Part shown: positions 16,143 to 23,200 of the stretch, one piece after another
Position numbering within the stretch: the first letter of the stretch is position 1
Layout: each line of letters starts with the position of its first letter
Assembly: GCF_001280085.1 (NCBI RefSeq)
Contig: NZ_LGED01000250.1
Location: 1 to 38,967, forward strand
DNA: 38,967 bases
Origin: Saccharothrix sp. NRRL B-16348
GTDB lineage: Bacteria; Actinomycetota; Actinomycetes; Mycobacteriales; Pseudonocardiaceae
Reading direction: 5' to 3'
Position numbers and translations under genes: made by a program
Notes under the pieces: generated by a model
The model's input: only the letters and a program-made list of their open reading frames with translations
The model's database searches: none
What the model was told of the DNA's origin: nothing

Positions 16143-16242
16143 GGTGCGCCTTCCTTAGACAGGTGCCCGAAGTGGACTCGCCGAAAGCTTCCTTCCGACT
16201 CGCCACCGGCTCCTACTTCAGCCTTGCCCAGTCGGCGAACGT

Positions 16243-16263
16243 AAATCGAGGTATTCTCGAATT
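16243..16263. promoter_or_regulatory. 21-bp inverted repeat upstream of the hydrolase-MFS operon
   Basis: AAATCGAG-N5-CTCGAATT, 8-bp arms with one mismatch, about 100 bases before the hydrolase start. Candidate operator. The remainder of gap 16143-16425 holds the ArsR terminator and otherwise nothing clear. Confidence 0.4.
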
Positions 16264-16358
16264 GCCGTGATCATCCGACCGGACCCGGTGCGGAACCATT
16301 TCGTGACATGCCGAATCACCCCGTTGAGCGGGTGATCGACACTCGGCCTATCCCGGAC

Positions 16359-16390
16359 GACCCGTTCGCCGACCGGCGCGCGAACGGGTC
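16359..16390 (-). terminator. Terminator of the SRPBCC-ArsR operon
   Basis: Perfect 11-bp stem GACCCGTTCGC / GCGAACGGGTC with a 10-base loop, 35 bases after the ArsR stop. Confidence 0.75.
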
Positions 16391-16425
16391 GCGACCGAGG
16401 AACTCAATTGCGTCCCGTGCTGCTA

Positions 16426-16779
16426 TTACTGAAAATCGCGCTCCGCCGCCTCGGCGACGCGCTTGATGGCCGCCAACCGGCGGTCCCAGTCGGCCGCGAG
16501 CGAGGACATCCACCGCGTGGTGGCGTCCAGCCCGGCCGGCCGCAACGAATACCTCACCTCACGTCCGACCCGGCTGCCGACGACGAGTCCGGCGGCGTCC
16601 AGGACGGCGAGGTGCTTGACGATCGCCTGCCGGGACACGGGCAGTCGCCCGGCCAGCGTCGTCGCGGTGACCGCGCCCTGCGCGGCGAGCAGATCGAGCA
16701 GGCGGCGACGGGTGGGGTCGGCGAGCGCGACGAGAACGTTGCCGACCTCCTCTACCGCACCGTCCGGTTCTGTTCTCAC
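16426..16779 (-). CDS. ArsR-family winged-helix regulator
   Basis: A 117-residue ArsR/SmtB-type repressor with the winged helix LADPTRRRLLDLLAAQ, then TATTLAGRLPVSRQAIVKHL as recognition helix and LVVGSRVGREVRYSL as wing. It has no cysteine metal site, so it is probably not a metal sensor. It belongs to the branch usually paired with SRPBCC/AHSA1 proteins. The GTG start at 16779 overlaps the upstream SRPBCC stop codon by three bases, so translation is probably coupled. Unusually, the regulator is the second gene of the pair. The twin operators before the SRPBCC gene suggest autoregulation. Confidence 0.88.
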   Translation of the reverse strand: MRTEPDGAVEEVGNVLVALADPTRRRLLDLLAAQGAVTATTLAGRLPVSRQAIVKHLAVLDAAGLVVGSRVGREVRYSLRPAGLDATTRWMSSLAADWDRRLAAIKRVAEAAERDFQ

Positions 16780-17222
16780 ACAGTCGACTCTTCGACGCGC
16801 TTCTTCGCCGCGTTGAGGACCTGCGGCCAGCCACCCGTGTTGTCCTTGATCGTCCGTGCGCGCACGTCCTCGGACACGGCCAGCGCGGCGAACCCGCTCT
16901 CGACCACGGTCAGGCGCGTCTTGTCGCCCTCCGAGGACAGCGTGAACTCCACGAGGGTGCTGTTGCCCTCGGTCAGCTCCTGCCCCGGGAAGGCGGGCGC
17001 CCAGCGGTACGCGACGTACGAGTGCGGCTCGACCTTCACCACGCGCACGGGGAAGTCGCCGTACTCCGGGTTCTTGGCCACCGTCGACTCGCCCTCGACG
17101 GCGGTGGTGCCCTTGATGCTCTCCGGGTCGGCCACCCAGAAGCCGGGTGCGGACACCAGGGACCAGACGCGCTCGACAGAGGCGTCGATCAGTGTGTCGC
17201 GCTCGATCCGGTCGTCGCTCAT
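16776..17222 (-). CDS. SRPBCC (AHSA1/START-like) domain protein
   Basis: A 148-residue single SRPBCC domain with a helix-grip fold forming a hydrophobic ligand pocket: IDASVERVWSLVSAPGFWVA at the start, YVAYRWAPAFPGQ and STLVEFTLSSEGDKTRLTVV in the sheet, and TGGWPQVLNAAKKRVEES as the long C-terminal helix. Family members bind lipids or aromatic compounds or act as cyclases; here it probably binds the ligand sensed by the system (inference). ATG 17222 follows AAGGAG with 7-base spacing. It is translationally coupled to the ArsR gene. Confidence 0.88.
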   Translation of the reverse strand: MSDDRIERDTLIDASVERVWSLVSAPGFWVADPESIKGTTAVEGESTVAKNPEYGDFPVRVVKVEPHSYVAYRWAPAFPGQELTEGNSTLVEFTLSSEGDKTRLTVVESGFAALAVSEDVRARTIKDNTGGWPQVLNAAKKRVEESTV

Positions 17223-17251
17223 GAGGAAGCTCCTTCAAGTGCCATCATTGA

Positions 17252-17304
17252 GTGCAACCAGATGATTGCACGTCACCAATGGTCGTGCAACCTACAAGTT
17301 GCAC
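17252..17304. promoter_or_regulatory. Twin operators GTGCAA-N8-TTGCAC over the SRPBCC-ArsR promoter
   Basis: Two perfect 6-8-6 inverted repeats with identical arms lie at 17252-17271 and 17285-17304, 33 bp apart (about three turns). On the minus strand TTGCAC (17285-17290) and AATCAT (17262-17267), 17 bases apart, make a plausible -35/-10. Operator 2 therefore covers the -35 and operator 1 the -10. This is the expected layout for ArsR autorepression. The divergent crotonase gene starts at 17623. Confidence 0.7.
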
Positions 17305-17358
17305 GACGACGCCGGCCGATACCGCGCCCCGACACAGCGAGCGACGCGGACACGGCGC

Positions 17359-17384
17359 GTAACCCTTGTTGTTGTTTCCGTTAC
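17359..17384. repeat. GTAAC-N16-GTTAC inverted repeat in the gap before the crotonase
   Basis: A 5-bp inverted repeat with centres 21 bp apart surrounds a TTG-rich run in the 318-base gap 17305-17622. It could be part of a promoter or regulator site for the crotonase-ligase operon. No clear -10/-35 pair was found in the gap. Confidence 0.25.
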
Positions 17385-17622
17385 ATCCGGGCGGAATACG
17401 TCCGTGCGCCCGAAGCCGACAACACGAGGTCCGTTCGCCCTCTTGCCGACCTCCGTCGTGGCCGTGCCGCCTCGGCAAGCTGGGAGAAGCCATCCGGACC
17501 ACGTGGAGCGATGCTGGTGTGGCCGTTCAGATAGATGCCCCAAGTGTTTCTCCCCGAGCGCCACCAGCCGAGCGGTCGATAGCGAGGCGCGTGCACATCG
17601 CCTCTCGAAGAAGGGCCATTAC

Positions 17623-18450
17623 ATGATCACGCTGGATACCGTGAACCTGGAGATCGACGGGCCGACGGCCACGATCTACCTGAACAGGCCGGACAAGAAG
17701 AACGCGATGAACCCCCAGATGCACCGGGACATGAACGCGGCCCTGGACGCCATCGAGGAGGCCGGCACCGTCAAGGCCGTCGTCATCACCGGCAACGGCG
17801 ACAGCTTCAGCGCCGGCATGGACCTGGAGGAGTGCTTCCTCCAGCCGTTCGACGACCCGCAGCTGTTCTACAAGACCAACCTGGTGGCGCTCAAGTGGTT
17901 CCAGCGCCTGAAGGCGTTCCCCGCGGTGACCATCGCGAAGGTCAACGGCTTCGCCTTCGGCGGCGGCTTCCTGGTGGCCGGCCTGTGTGACCTCGCGGTC
18001 ACCGACGAGGCCGCGCTGTTCGGCCTCTCGGAGATCAACTTCGGCATCTTCCCGGCCGGCGGCGCGACGTGGGCGGCGACGCACAACCTGCCGCGCAAGA
18101 AGGCGCTGTACTACATCCTCACCGGTGACACGATGACCGGCACGCAGGCCGCCGAGGCCGGCCTGGTCAACTTCGCCGTGCCCGCCGACCAGCTCGACGC
18201 GGCGACGGACAAGATCGTCCGCAAGATCGTGAAGAAGAACCCGGTCACGCTGGCGCTCGCCAAGCAGGTCTACGAGCGCACCACCCAGCTCGACCTGCCC
18301 GCCGCGATCGACTACGACCAGGCGAAGCTGTGGGAGCTGTCCCGGCTCAGCGGCAACGAGTGGATCAACGTGGCGCTCAAGCAGTTCGAGAAGCGCGCCT
18401 ACCAGCCGGGCCTGGCCACCTACGACCGGCCGGCCGAGGTGCGGGCATGA
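17623..18450 (+). CDS. Crotonase resembling hydroxycinnamoyl-CoA hydratase-lyase, altered active site
   Basis: A 275-residue enoyl-CoA hydratase/isomerase-family enzyme. Closest in recalled sequence to feruloyl/p-coumaroyl-CoA hydratase-lyase (HCHL/Ech): FSAGMDL, FAFGGGF, FGLSEINFGIFPAGG, LYYILTGDTMTGTQAAEAGLVN, and a C-terminal KQFEKRAYQPGL. The catalytic Glu (Glu143 of the Pseudomonas enzyme) is kept as Glu137. Three HCHL pocket residues are changed: Tyr75 is Cys71, Ser123 is Leu117 and Tyr239 is Gln233. These help hold the phenol ring and acyl chain, so the substrate may lack a 4-hydroxyl, or the chemistry may stop at hydration (inference). ATG 17623 follows GAAGAAGGG. Its stop overlaps the ligase start as ATGA. 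Confidence 0.82.
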   Translation: MITLDTVNLEIDGPTATIYLNRPDKKNAMNPQMHRDMNAALDAIEEAGTVKAVVITGNGDSFSAGMDLEECFLQPFDDPQLFYKTNLVALKWFQRLKAFPAVTIAKVNGFAFGGGFLVAGLCDLAVTDEAALFGLSEINFGIFPAGGATWAATHNLPRKKALYYILTGDTMTGTQAAEAGLVNFAVPADQLDAATDKIVRKIVKKNPVTLALAKQVYERTTQLDLPAAIDYDQAKLWELSRLSGNEWINVALKQFEKRAYQPGLATYDRPAEVRA

Positions 18451-19991
18451 CGGTCGCCGGCCCCGACGTCGAGATCCCGCAGACGTCGCTGACGTCGTGG
18501 GTCCTGCGGCACGCCGAGGAGTACGGCTCCGAGACCGCGATCGTGAACGTCTCGGGGAGCACGTCCTACACGTTCGCGGAGATGGCGTCGCAGGTCCGCC
18601 GCGCCGCGCACGGCCTGCGTGACCGGGGCTTCCGGAAGGGCGACGTGGTCGGCATCCTCGCCCCGAACGTGCCGGAGTACCCGATCGCGTTCCACGCCGC
18701 CGCGCTGGCCGGCGGCACCGTCGTGGCCCTCAACCCGCTCGACACGTCGGACGACCTGGTCGCCCGGCTGGAAGAGGCGGGCGCGCGGTTCCTGGTGACC
18801 GTGCCGCACGAGATGCCCAAGGTGAGCGCCTTCCTCGACCGCACCGACATCGAGGAGGTCATCGTCCTCGGCGAGGCGGCCGGCGCGACGCCGTTCTCCG
18901 CGCTGGTGGCGCACGACGAGATCGTGGAGACCGCGCTCGACCCGTCCGAGGACGTGGTGACGCTGCTGCACTCCAGCGGCAGCACCGGTCTGCCCAAGGG
19001 CGTGCTGCTGACGCACCGCAACATGATCGCCAAGGCGTTGCTGACCAGCATGGTGGCGCCGAGCGGCCGGGGCGAGAAGGCACTGGCCATGCCGCCGTTC
19101 CACCACGCCTTCGGGCTGTCCATGATGATGAACGCGAGCCTGCACCAGGGCACGACGCTCGTCACCATGGAGCGCTTCGACCCGGAGGGGTTCCTCCGGG
19201 CGATCGAGGAGCACCGCATCACGCGGCTCTACATCGTGCCGACGATCGCCGTGCTGCTGGCGAAGAGCCCGTTGGTCGACCGGTTCGACCTGTCGTCGCT
19301 GCGCTCGATCGTCTCCGGCGGCGCGTCGCTCGACCCGCAGATCGCCCGCCTGGTGCGGGAGCGGATCGGCTGCGAGATCGGCCAGGGCTACGGCATGACC
19401 GAGGCGATGTGCTCGTTCATGCAGACGCCGGAGACGGTGTCGGCGTCCGTCGGCCAGACCGCGCCCGGCGTCGAGTGCAAGATCGTCGACGTCGACACCG
19501 GCGAGGAGTTGGGGCGCAACCGGAACGGCGAGATCCTCGTCCGCGGCCCGCACGTGATGAAGGGCTACCTCAACGCGCCCGAGGCCACGCGCCAGGCGTT
19601 GGAGCCGGACGGGTTCCTGCACACCGGCGACCTCGGCTACGTGGACGACAACGGTGAGCTGTTCATCGTCGACCGCATCAAGGAGCTCATCAAGTACAAG
19701 GGCCAGCAGGTGTCGCCGGTCGAGCTCGAGGCGGTCCTCATGCGGCACCCCAAGATCGTGGACGCGGCCGTCATCGGCGTCCCCGACGAGGAGTCGAGCG
19801 AGATCCCCAAGGGGTTCATCGTGACCGACCAGCTCGTCACCGCCCAGGAGATCATGGACTGGGTGGCCGAGCGGGTGGCGCCGTACAAGAAGATCCGGCA
19901 GATCGAGTTCATCGACAAGATCCCGCGCACGCCGGTCGGCAAGATCGAGCGGCGCACGCTCAGCACCCGTGCCACGGCGGTGGCGGGCTGA
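18447..19991 (+). CDS. 4-coumarate-CoA-ligase-like acyl-CoA synthetase
   Basis: ATP-dependent acyl-adenylate/thioester-forming enzyme (514 aa, ANL superfamily). Motifs are the P-loop SSGSTGLPKG (176-185), PPFHHAFG, SGGASLDPQIA, QGYGMTEAMC, GFLHTGDLGYVDDNGELFIV, hinge DRIKELIKYKG and the catalytic Lys499 in PRTPVGKIERR. The layout matches 4-coumarate:CoA ligases (activation of cinnamates to CoA esters), though medium-chain acyl or other aryl acids are possible. Its ATG overlaps the crotonase stop by four bases. The two enzymes thus form one unit: activate an aryl-propenoic acid, then hydrate or cleave it. A terminator follows at 19998. Confidence 0.87.
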   Translation: MTVAGPDVEIPQTSLTSWVLRHAEEYGSETAIVNVSGSTSYTFAEMASQVRRAAHGLRDRGFRKGDVVGILAPNVPEYPIAFHAAALAGGTVVALNPLDTSDDLVARLEEAGARFLVTVPHEMPKVSAFLDRTDIEEVIVLGEAAGATPFSALVAHDEIVETALDPSEDVVTLLHSSGSTGLPKGVLLTHRNMIAKALLTSMVAPSGRGEKALAMPPFHHAFGLSMMMNASLHQGTTLVTMERFDPEGFLRAIEEHRITRLYIVPTIAVLLAKSPLVDRFDLSSLRSIVSGGASLDPQIARLVRERIGCEIGQGYGMTEAMCSFMQTPETVSASVGQTAPGVECKIVDVDTGEELGRNRNGEILVRGPHVMKGYLNAPEATRQALEPDGFLHTGDLGYVDDNGELFIVDRIKELIKYKGQQVSPVELEAVLMRHPKIVDAAVIGVPDEESSEIPKGFIVTDQLVTAQEIMDWVAERVAPYKKIRQIEFIDKIPRTPVGKIERRTLSTRATAVAG

Positions 19992-19997
19992 GGACTC

Positions 19998-20031
19998 GGT
20001 GCGGACCCGGGTGTCATCCGGCGTCCGCACC
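19998..20031 (+). terminator. Terminator of the crotonase-ligase operon
   Basis: 9-bp stem GGTGCGGAC / GTCCGCACC, extended by an inner CCGG/CCGG with 7 unpaired bases, 6 bases after the ligase stop. The rest of the gap 20032-20380 shows no gene I can support on either strand. Confidence 0.7.
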
Positions 20032-20380
20032 GGTCGCGTGAGCGCCGTTCCACCAGGGGGTCGCCCACGCGGATCCAGCGCGGCCCTGGTCCGGGTTCGG
20101 GGACCGGGGCCGAGATCCACCTCAGCACGCAGTCCCTCGGCACCGACGAGTGGTGCCGGCGATGGGCGCAGGACGCAGGCCGGGGTTCGGCGGCCCGTGA
20201 TCCGCTCACGGCGTGGCGCGGCTGGAGTCCCGACGGCTCCGGCCGCGCCGCGCCGACCGTCCATCGACGCCGAGGGCGCCGGGGTGGTCCGCGGCCTGGT
20301 CGCTTCGGCGGCCAGGTCGCCGTCCGCGTGCGCGGCCACTTTCCGTGTGATGTCGTCTCGCCTTCTTCGCGCGCGGAAAG

Positions 20381-20410
20381 GGGGCAGTGCCGTGGATCCG
20401 GCCCTGCCCC
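20381..20410 (-). terminator. Probable terminator of the SDR gene
   Basis: GGGGCAG 20381-20387 pairs with CTGCCCC 20404-20410; the interior can add a few pairs. It lies 26 bases beyond the minus-strand SDR stop. Confidence 0.5.
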
Positions 20411-20436
20411 GGTCTCCCGCTGGGCGACGGTGCGCG

Positions 20437-21183
20437 TCAGGACAGCTTCTTCAACCCGACGCCGTTGAGGACGTAGCCGGGAGCGACCGTCGAGGCGTCC
20501 GCCTGGAGCAGGTCGACGATCGACTTGCCGGCCAGCTCCGGCGTCAGCAGCGGGCCCGCCTTGGCCAGGAACTCGTCCAGCGCGAGGCCGGACCTGGCCG
20601 CGTACGCGCGCACCGCCGGGCCGCCGACGTCGGTCGCCGGCGCGAACTGGGGCATGACCGCGGTGAACGTGATGTCCATGCCCGCGCGGCGTGCCTCGTC
20701 CTGGGCGTAGTTGGTGATGAACCGCTGCGTGGACTTGGCGCCCGCGTAGCCGCCGCTGAGCGGTGAACCGCCGAGCGCCGCGCCGCTGCTGAACACGATG
20801 ACCCGGCTGCCCGGCCGCAACGGCGTCAGCAGGATCTCGCGCAGCCAGTGGAACGTGATGCGGACGTCGGACTCCCAGTTGACCGCGAACGTCTCCCAGG
20901 TCTGCTCCTGCAACGGCCGCATGTGGGGCGTCGCACCGGCCACGATGACCACGGCGCTGGGCTCGTAGCGGTCGATCAGGGTCGCCGCGACGGTGGCGTC
21001 ACCGGCGTCGGCGACCTCGGTGCGGATCGCGGCGGAGCCCGGTGCGGGTTCCGGGAACGTCGTCGCCGTGCGGGACACGGCGACGACCGGCGCGCCGGCC
21101 GCGGACAGGGCCGTGGCCACACCGTGGCCCAGGCCCCGGCTCGCGCCGACGACGATCGTGGTCCTGCCGGACAGGTCGCTCAT
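20437..21183 (-). CDS. Short-chain dehydrogenase/reductase
   Basis: Classical NAD(P)-dependent SDR (248 aa) with cofactor motif GASRGLGHG near the N-terminus, VIVFSSGAALGGSPLSG with the catalytic Ser region, and the Tyr-Lys pair in GGYAGAKSTQRFI. The C-terminal part (LLTPELAGKSIVDLLQADAS) is typical of the family. The substrate is unknown; reduction of a carbonyl or oxidation of an alcohol is expected. Start ATG 21183 (MSDLSGRTT) follows GGAGG with 5-base spacing, so an in-frame upstream extension to 21255 is not needed. It lies beside the aryl-CoA operon but converges on it, so a shared pathway is only possible. Confidence 0.87.
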   Translation of the reverse strand: MSDLSGRTTIVVGASRGLGHGVATALSAAGAPVVAVSRTATTFPEPAPGSAAIRTEVADAGDATVAATLIDRYEPSAVVIVAGATPHMRPLQEQTWETFAVNWESDVRITFHWLREILLTPLRPGSRVIVFSSGAALGGSPLSGGYAGAKSTQRFITNYAQDEARRAGMDITFTAVMPQFAPATDVGGPAVRAYAARSGLALDEFLAKAGPLLTPELAGKSIVDLLQADASTVAPGYVLNGVGLKKLS

Positions 21184-21268
21184 GGAGTCCTCCAAGTGGT
21201 GGTGGATCCGACGGTCCATTAGGGAGAGTCGGACGCCAATCCAGCATTCCCCCACCGGGTTCTCCTGC

Positions 21269-21994
21269 CTACTCCCCTGTTGCCCGCCGGAATTCCCGCG
21301 TTGCCGGTCCGGATTCCCCTTTTCGCGGCCCGCGGATCAGGGTGACGGCGTAAGCGACGATCCACGCGACCCACAGCAGCCAGCCGGTGAGCCCGAGGAG
21401 CCCGAGCGGGCCGGGGTGGGCGACCACGAGCGGGGTGAGGGTGGCCGAGGTGAACAGGAGCGCCGCCGACAGCAGGCCGAGCCGGGCGTGCCACGCCGGG
21501 ATGAGGCCCGCGTGCCGTCCGCTGACGGACAGGCCGACCAGTGCCAGCGCCAGGAACACGCCGTTGAGGGTGAACAGGGTGTCGTGGAGGGTCCAGAGCA
21601 CGCCGGTGGGGTCGTCGGCCAAGGCCAGGCGGAGGGCGACCACGGCGGCGAACGCGCCGTTCTGGAGCAGCACGCCGGCGAAGCCGACCAGGGACCAGGC
21701 CTCGCCGCGTTCGCGGTCGGACCGCCACAGCGCCGCCACCGCGCCCGCGGCGAAGACGGTGGACAGCGCCCAGGCGGCCGGGGTCAGGGCGGACGCGACG
21801 CCGACCACGCCCCGGTTGGTCGAGAAGTAGGCGATGGCGTCGGTGGTGTCCGCGCCGGTCGTCGGGAGGCCGGTGGGCACCATGATGACGTTGGCCAGGA
21901 CGATCACGGCGGCGAAGCCGAAGCCGGAGAAGCCCGCGATGCGGAGGAACGGGCTGGTCAGTGCCGGTTCGATCGCTTTGACTTTACTTGACAT
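21269..21994 (-). CDS. Multi-pass membrane protein of unknown function
   Basis: A 241-residue integral membrane protein with about seven hydrophobic helices (for example FSGFGFAAVIVLANVI, LSTVFAAGAVAALW, LGLLSAALLFTSATL and LLWVAWIVAYAVTLI) and a short charged C-tail. The layout recalls the DUF4386-like family, but I am not certain. ATG 21994 is preceded by TATATT at 22001-22006 with a 6-base gap and no Shine-Dalgarno site, fitting a leaderless transcript. It is divergent from a TetR regulator 35 bases away, which probably represses it. No substrate can be inferred. Confidence 0.75.
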   Translation of the reverse strand: MSSKVKAIEPALTSPFLRIAGFSGFGFAAVIVLANVIMVPTGLPTTGADTTDAIAYFSTNRGVVGVASALTPAAWALSTVFAAGAVAALWRSDRERGEAWSLVGFAGVLLQNGAFAAVVALRLALADDPTGVLWTLHDTLFTLNGVFLALALVGLSVSGRHAGLIPAWHARLGLLSAALLFTSATLTPLVVAHPGPLGLLGLTGWLLWVAWIVAYAVTLIRGPRKGESGPATREFRRATGE

Positions 21995-22006
21995 ATAATG
22001 AATATA
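21994..22006. promoter_or_regulatory. Overlapping divergent -10 elements
   Basis: Plus strand: TATAAT (21994-21999), a perfect -10 for the TetR gene, 30 bases before its ATG. Minus strand: TATATT (22001-22006), 6 bases before the membrane-protein ATG. The two elements are adjacent and face each other in a 35-base gap, so polymerases should exclude each other. The tract is strikingly AT-rich for this DNA. Confidence 0.6.
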
Positions 22007-22029
22007 GCCAGCATCAAGAGGTGGGTGGG

Positions 22030-22647
22030 ATGAGCAAGCGTCGTTACGACTCGTTGCGGCGGGTGGCGCAGGCGCAGGAGACGCGGGCCGAGATCGCGCG
22101 TGCCGCGCGCCGGCTCTTCGTCGCCCAGGGCTGGGCGGCCACGACCGTGCGGGCGGTGGCCGAGGAGGCGAAGGTCTCGGTGCCGACGGTGTACGCGGCG
22201 TACGGCGACAAGGCGGGTCTCGTGCGGGCCGTCGCCGACGCGGCCGACATCTCCGCCGACCCGATGGCGACCCTGGCCGAGTTGGAGGACGCGTCGGCGA
22301 GCCCGGAACGTCAACTCGCCGCGATGGCCGCCTACGACCGGCGGCTGTTCGAGCGCTCGGGCGACGTGATCGCGCTCGTGCGCGAAGCGGGCCGGACGGA
22401 ACCGGCGCTGGCGGCGGCTTACGACGAAGGCCGCCGGGGCGGCGACGACACCCGCACCCAGGTCTTCTCCTCCTGGCCGGACGGCACCCTGCGGCCCGGC
22501 TTGGACGTGCGTTCGGCCGTCGACATCTACGCGGCCCTGTGCAACATCGACGTCTACACAACCCTGACCACCGAACGCTCCTGGCCCCCCGCCCGCGTGG
22601 AACAGTGGTGGACCGAAACCCTGGCCCGCGAACTGCTCGCCGGGTGA
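22030..22647 (+). CDS. TetR-family transcriptional regulator
   Basis: A 205-residue TetR/AcrR-type repressor. The N-terminal helix-turn-helix spans about residues 15-60: TRAEIARAARRLFVAQGWAA, then TTVRAVAEEAKVSVPTVYAAYGDKAGLV. The remaining residues form the divergent ligand-binding helical domain. Start ATG 22030 has GAGGTGGGTGGG directly upstream; a 14-residue longer frame from 21988 would overlap the divergent start. It probably controls the adjacent membrane protein through their shared promoter. Ligand unknown. Confidence 0.9.
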   Translation: MSKRRYDSLRRVAQAQETRAEIARAARRLFVAQGWAATTVRAVAEEAKVSVPTVYAAYGDKAGLVRAVADAADISADPMATLAELEDASASPERQLAAMAAYDRRLFERSGDVIALVREAGRTEPALAAAYDEGRRGGDDTRTQVFSSWPDGTLRPGLDVRSAVDIYAALCNIDVYTTLTTERSWPPARVEQWWTETLARELLAG

Positions 22648-22650
22648 GGG

Positions 22651-23139
22651 TCAGGACTGGTCGAGCTGGGTGTTCCAGATTTCGGCGGCCTGTTCGTGCG
22701 AGTCGACGCCGGCGAAGAACGCCTCGGCCAGGGTGTCGTAGTCCTGGTCGGCGAAGCCCGTGACCTCGATGATCTGCAAGCGGTACACGGTGAACGGGGT
22801 CGTGTCGGTCGGTGGGGCGTAGGGGACGGCCAGTTCCATCGAGCCCGGGGTCAGGCCGTGTTCCACCGCGCGGACGATCAGGGCGTCGGTGCGGCCCCAG
22901 TCCATGGTGAGGTAGGCGTCGGCGACGAGGACGGCACGGGTGGCGCCATGTTCGTTGGCGTCCAACGCTTCCTGGGCGGCACGCGCGGACTCGCCCACGT
23001 CGTCCAGCATGTAGCGGTCCATGCCGCGTTCGCCATCGGGCTGCTCGTAGCCGATGAGCGGGATCAGGGTTTCGCCCTCCGAGACGCTCCAGACGCCGTG
23101 GGCAGCGAAGAAACCGGCCAGCGCCGCGGTTTCGATCAT
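22651..23139 (-). CDS. Hypothetical protein, 162 residues
   Basis: Acidic cytoplasmic protein with no signal peptide or membrane segment. Repeated charged helices (GESARAAQEALDANEHG) alternate with strands such as ATRAVLVADAYLTMDWG. I do not recognise the family. ATG 23139 has no Shine-Dalgarno site, but CATACT lies 7 bases upstream, suggesting a leaderless mRNA. It converges on the TetR gene with only three bases between stops and lies 61 bases downstream of the amidohydrolase, which is on the same strand. Confidence 0.7.
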   Translation of the reverse strand: MIETAALAGFFAAHGVWSVSEGETLIPLIGYEQPDGERGMDRYMLDDVGESARAAQEALDANEHGATRAVLVADAYLTMDWGRTDALIVRAVEHGLTPGSMELAVPYAPPTDTTPFTVYRLQIIEVTGFADQDYDTLAEAFFAGVDSHEQAAEIWNTQLDQS

Positions 23140-23200
23140 GGCCGACAGTATGCCGACGCACGTGCGGACCTCGGGGCTGTTCGGCGGAATCGGACAGCGG

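Noticed and set aside
13642..16206. Apparent 854-residue hydrolase-transporter fusion
   Set aside because: The N-terminal half is an out-of-frame shadow of the epoxide-hydrolase-like gene. The MFS gene has its own TTG with a ribosome site and a hairpin before it.
19637..20209. Minus-strand frame over the ligase end and the following gap
   Set aside because: No ribosome site, no recognisable domain, and it crosses the ligase terminator.
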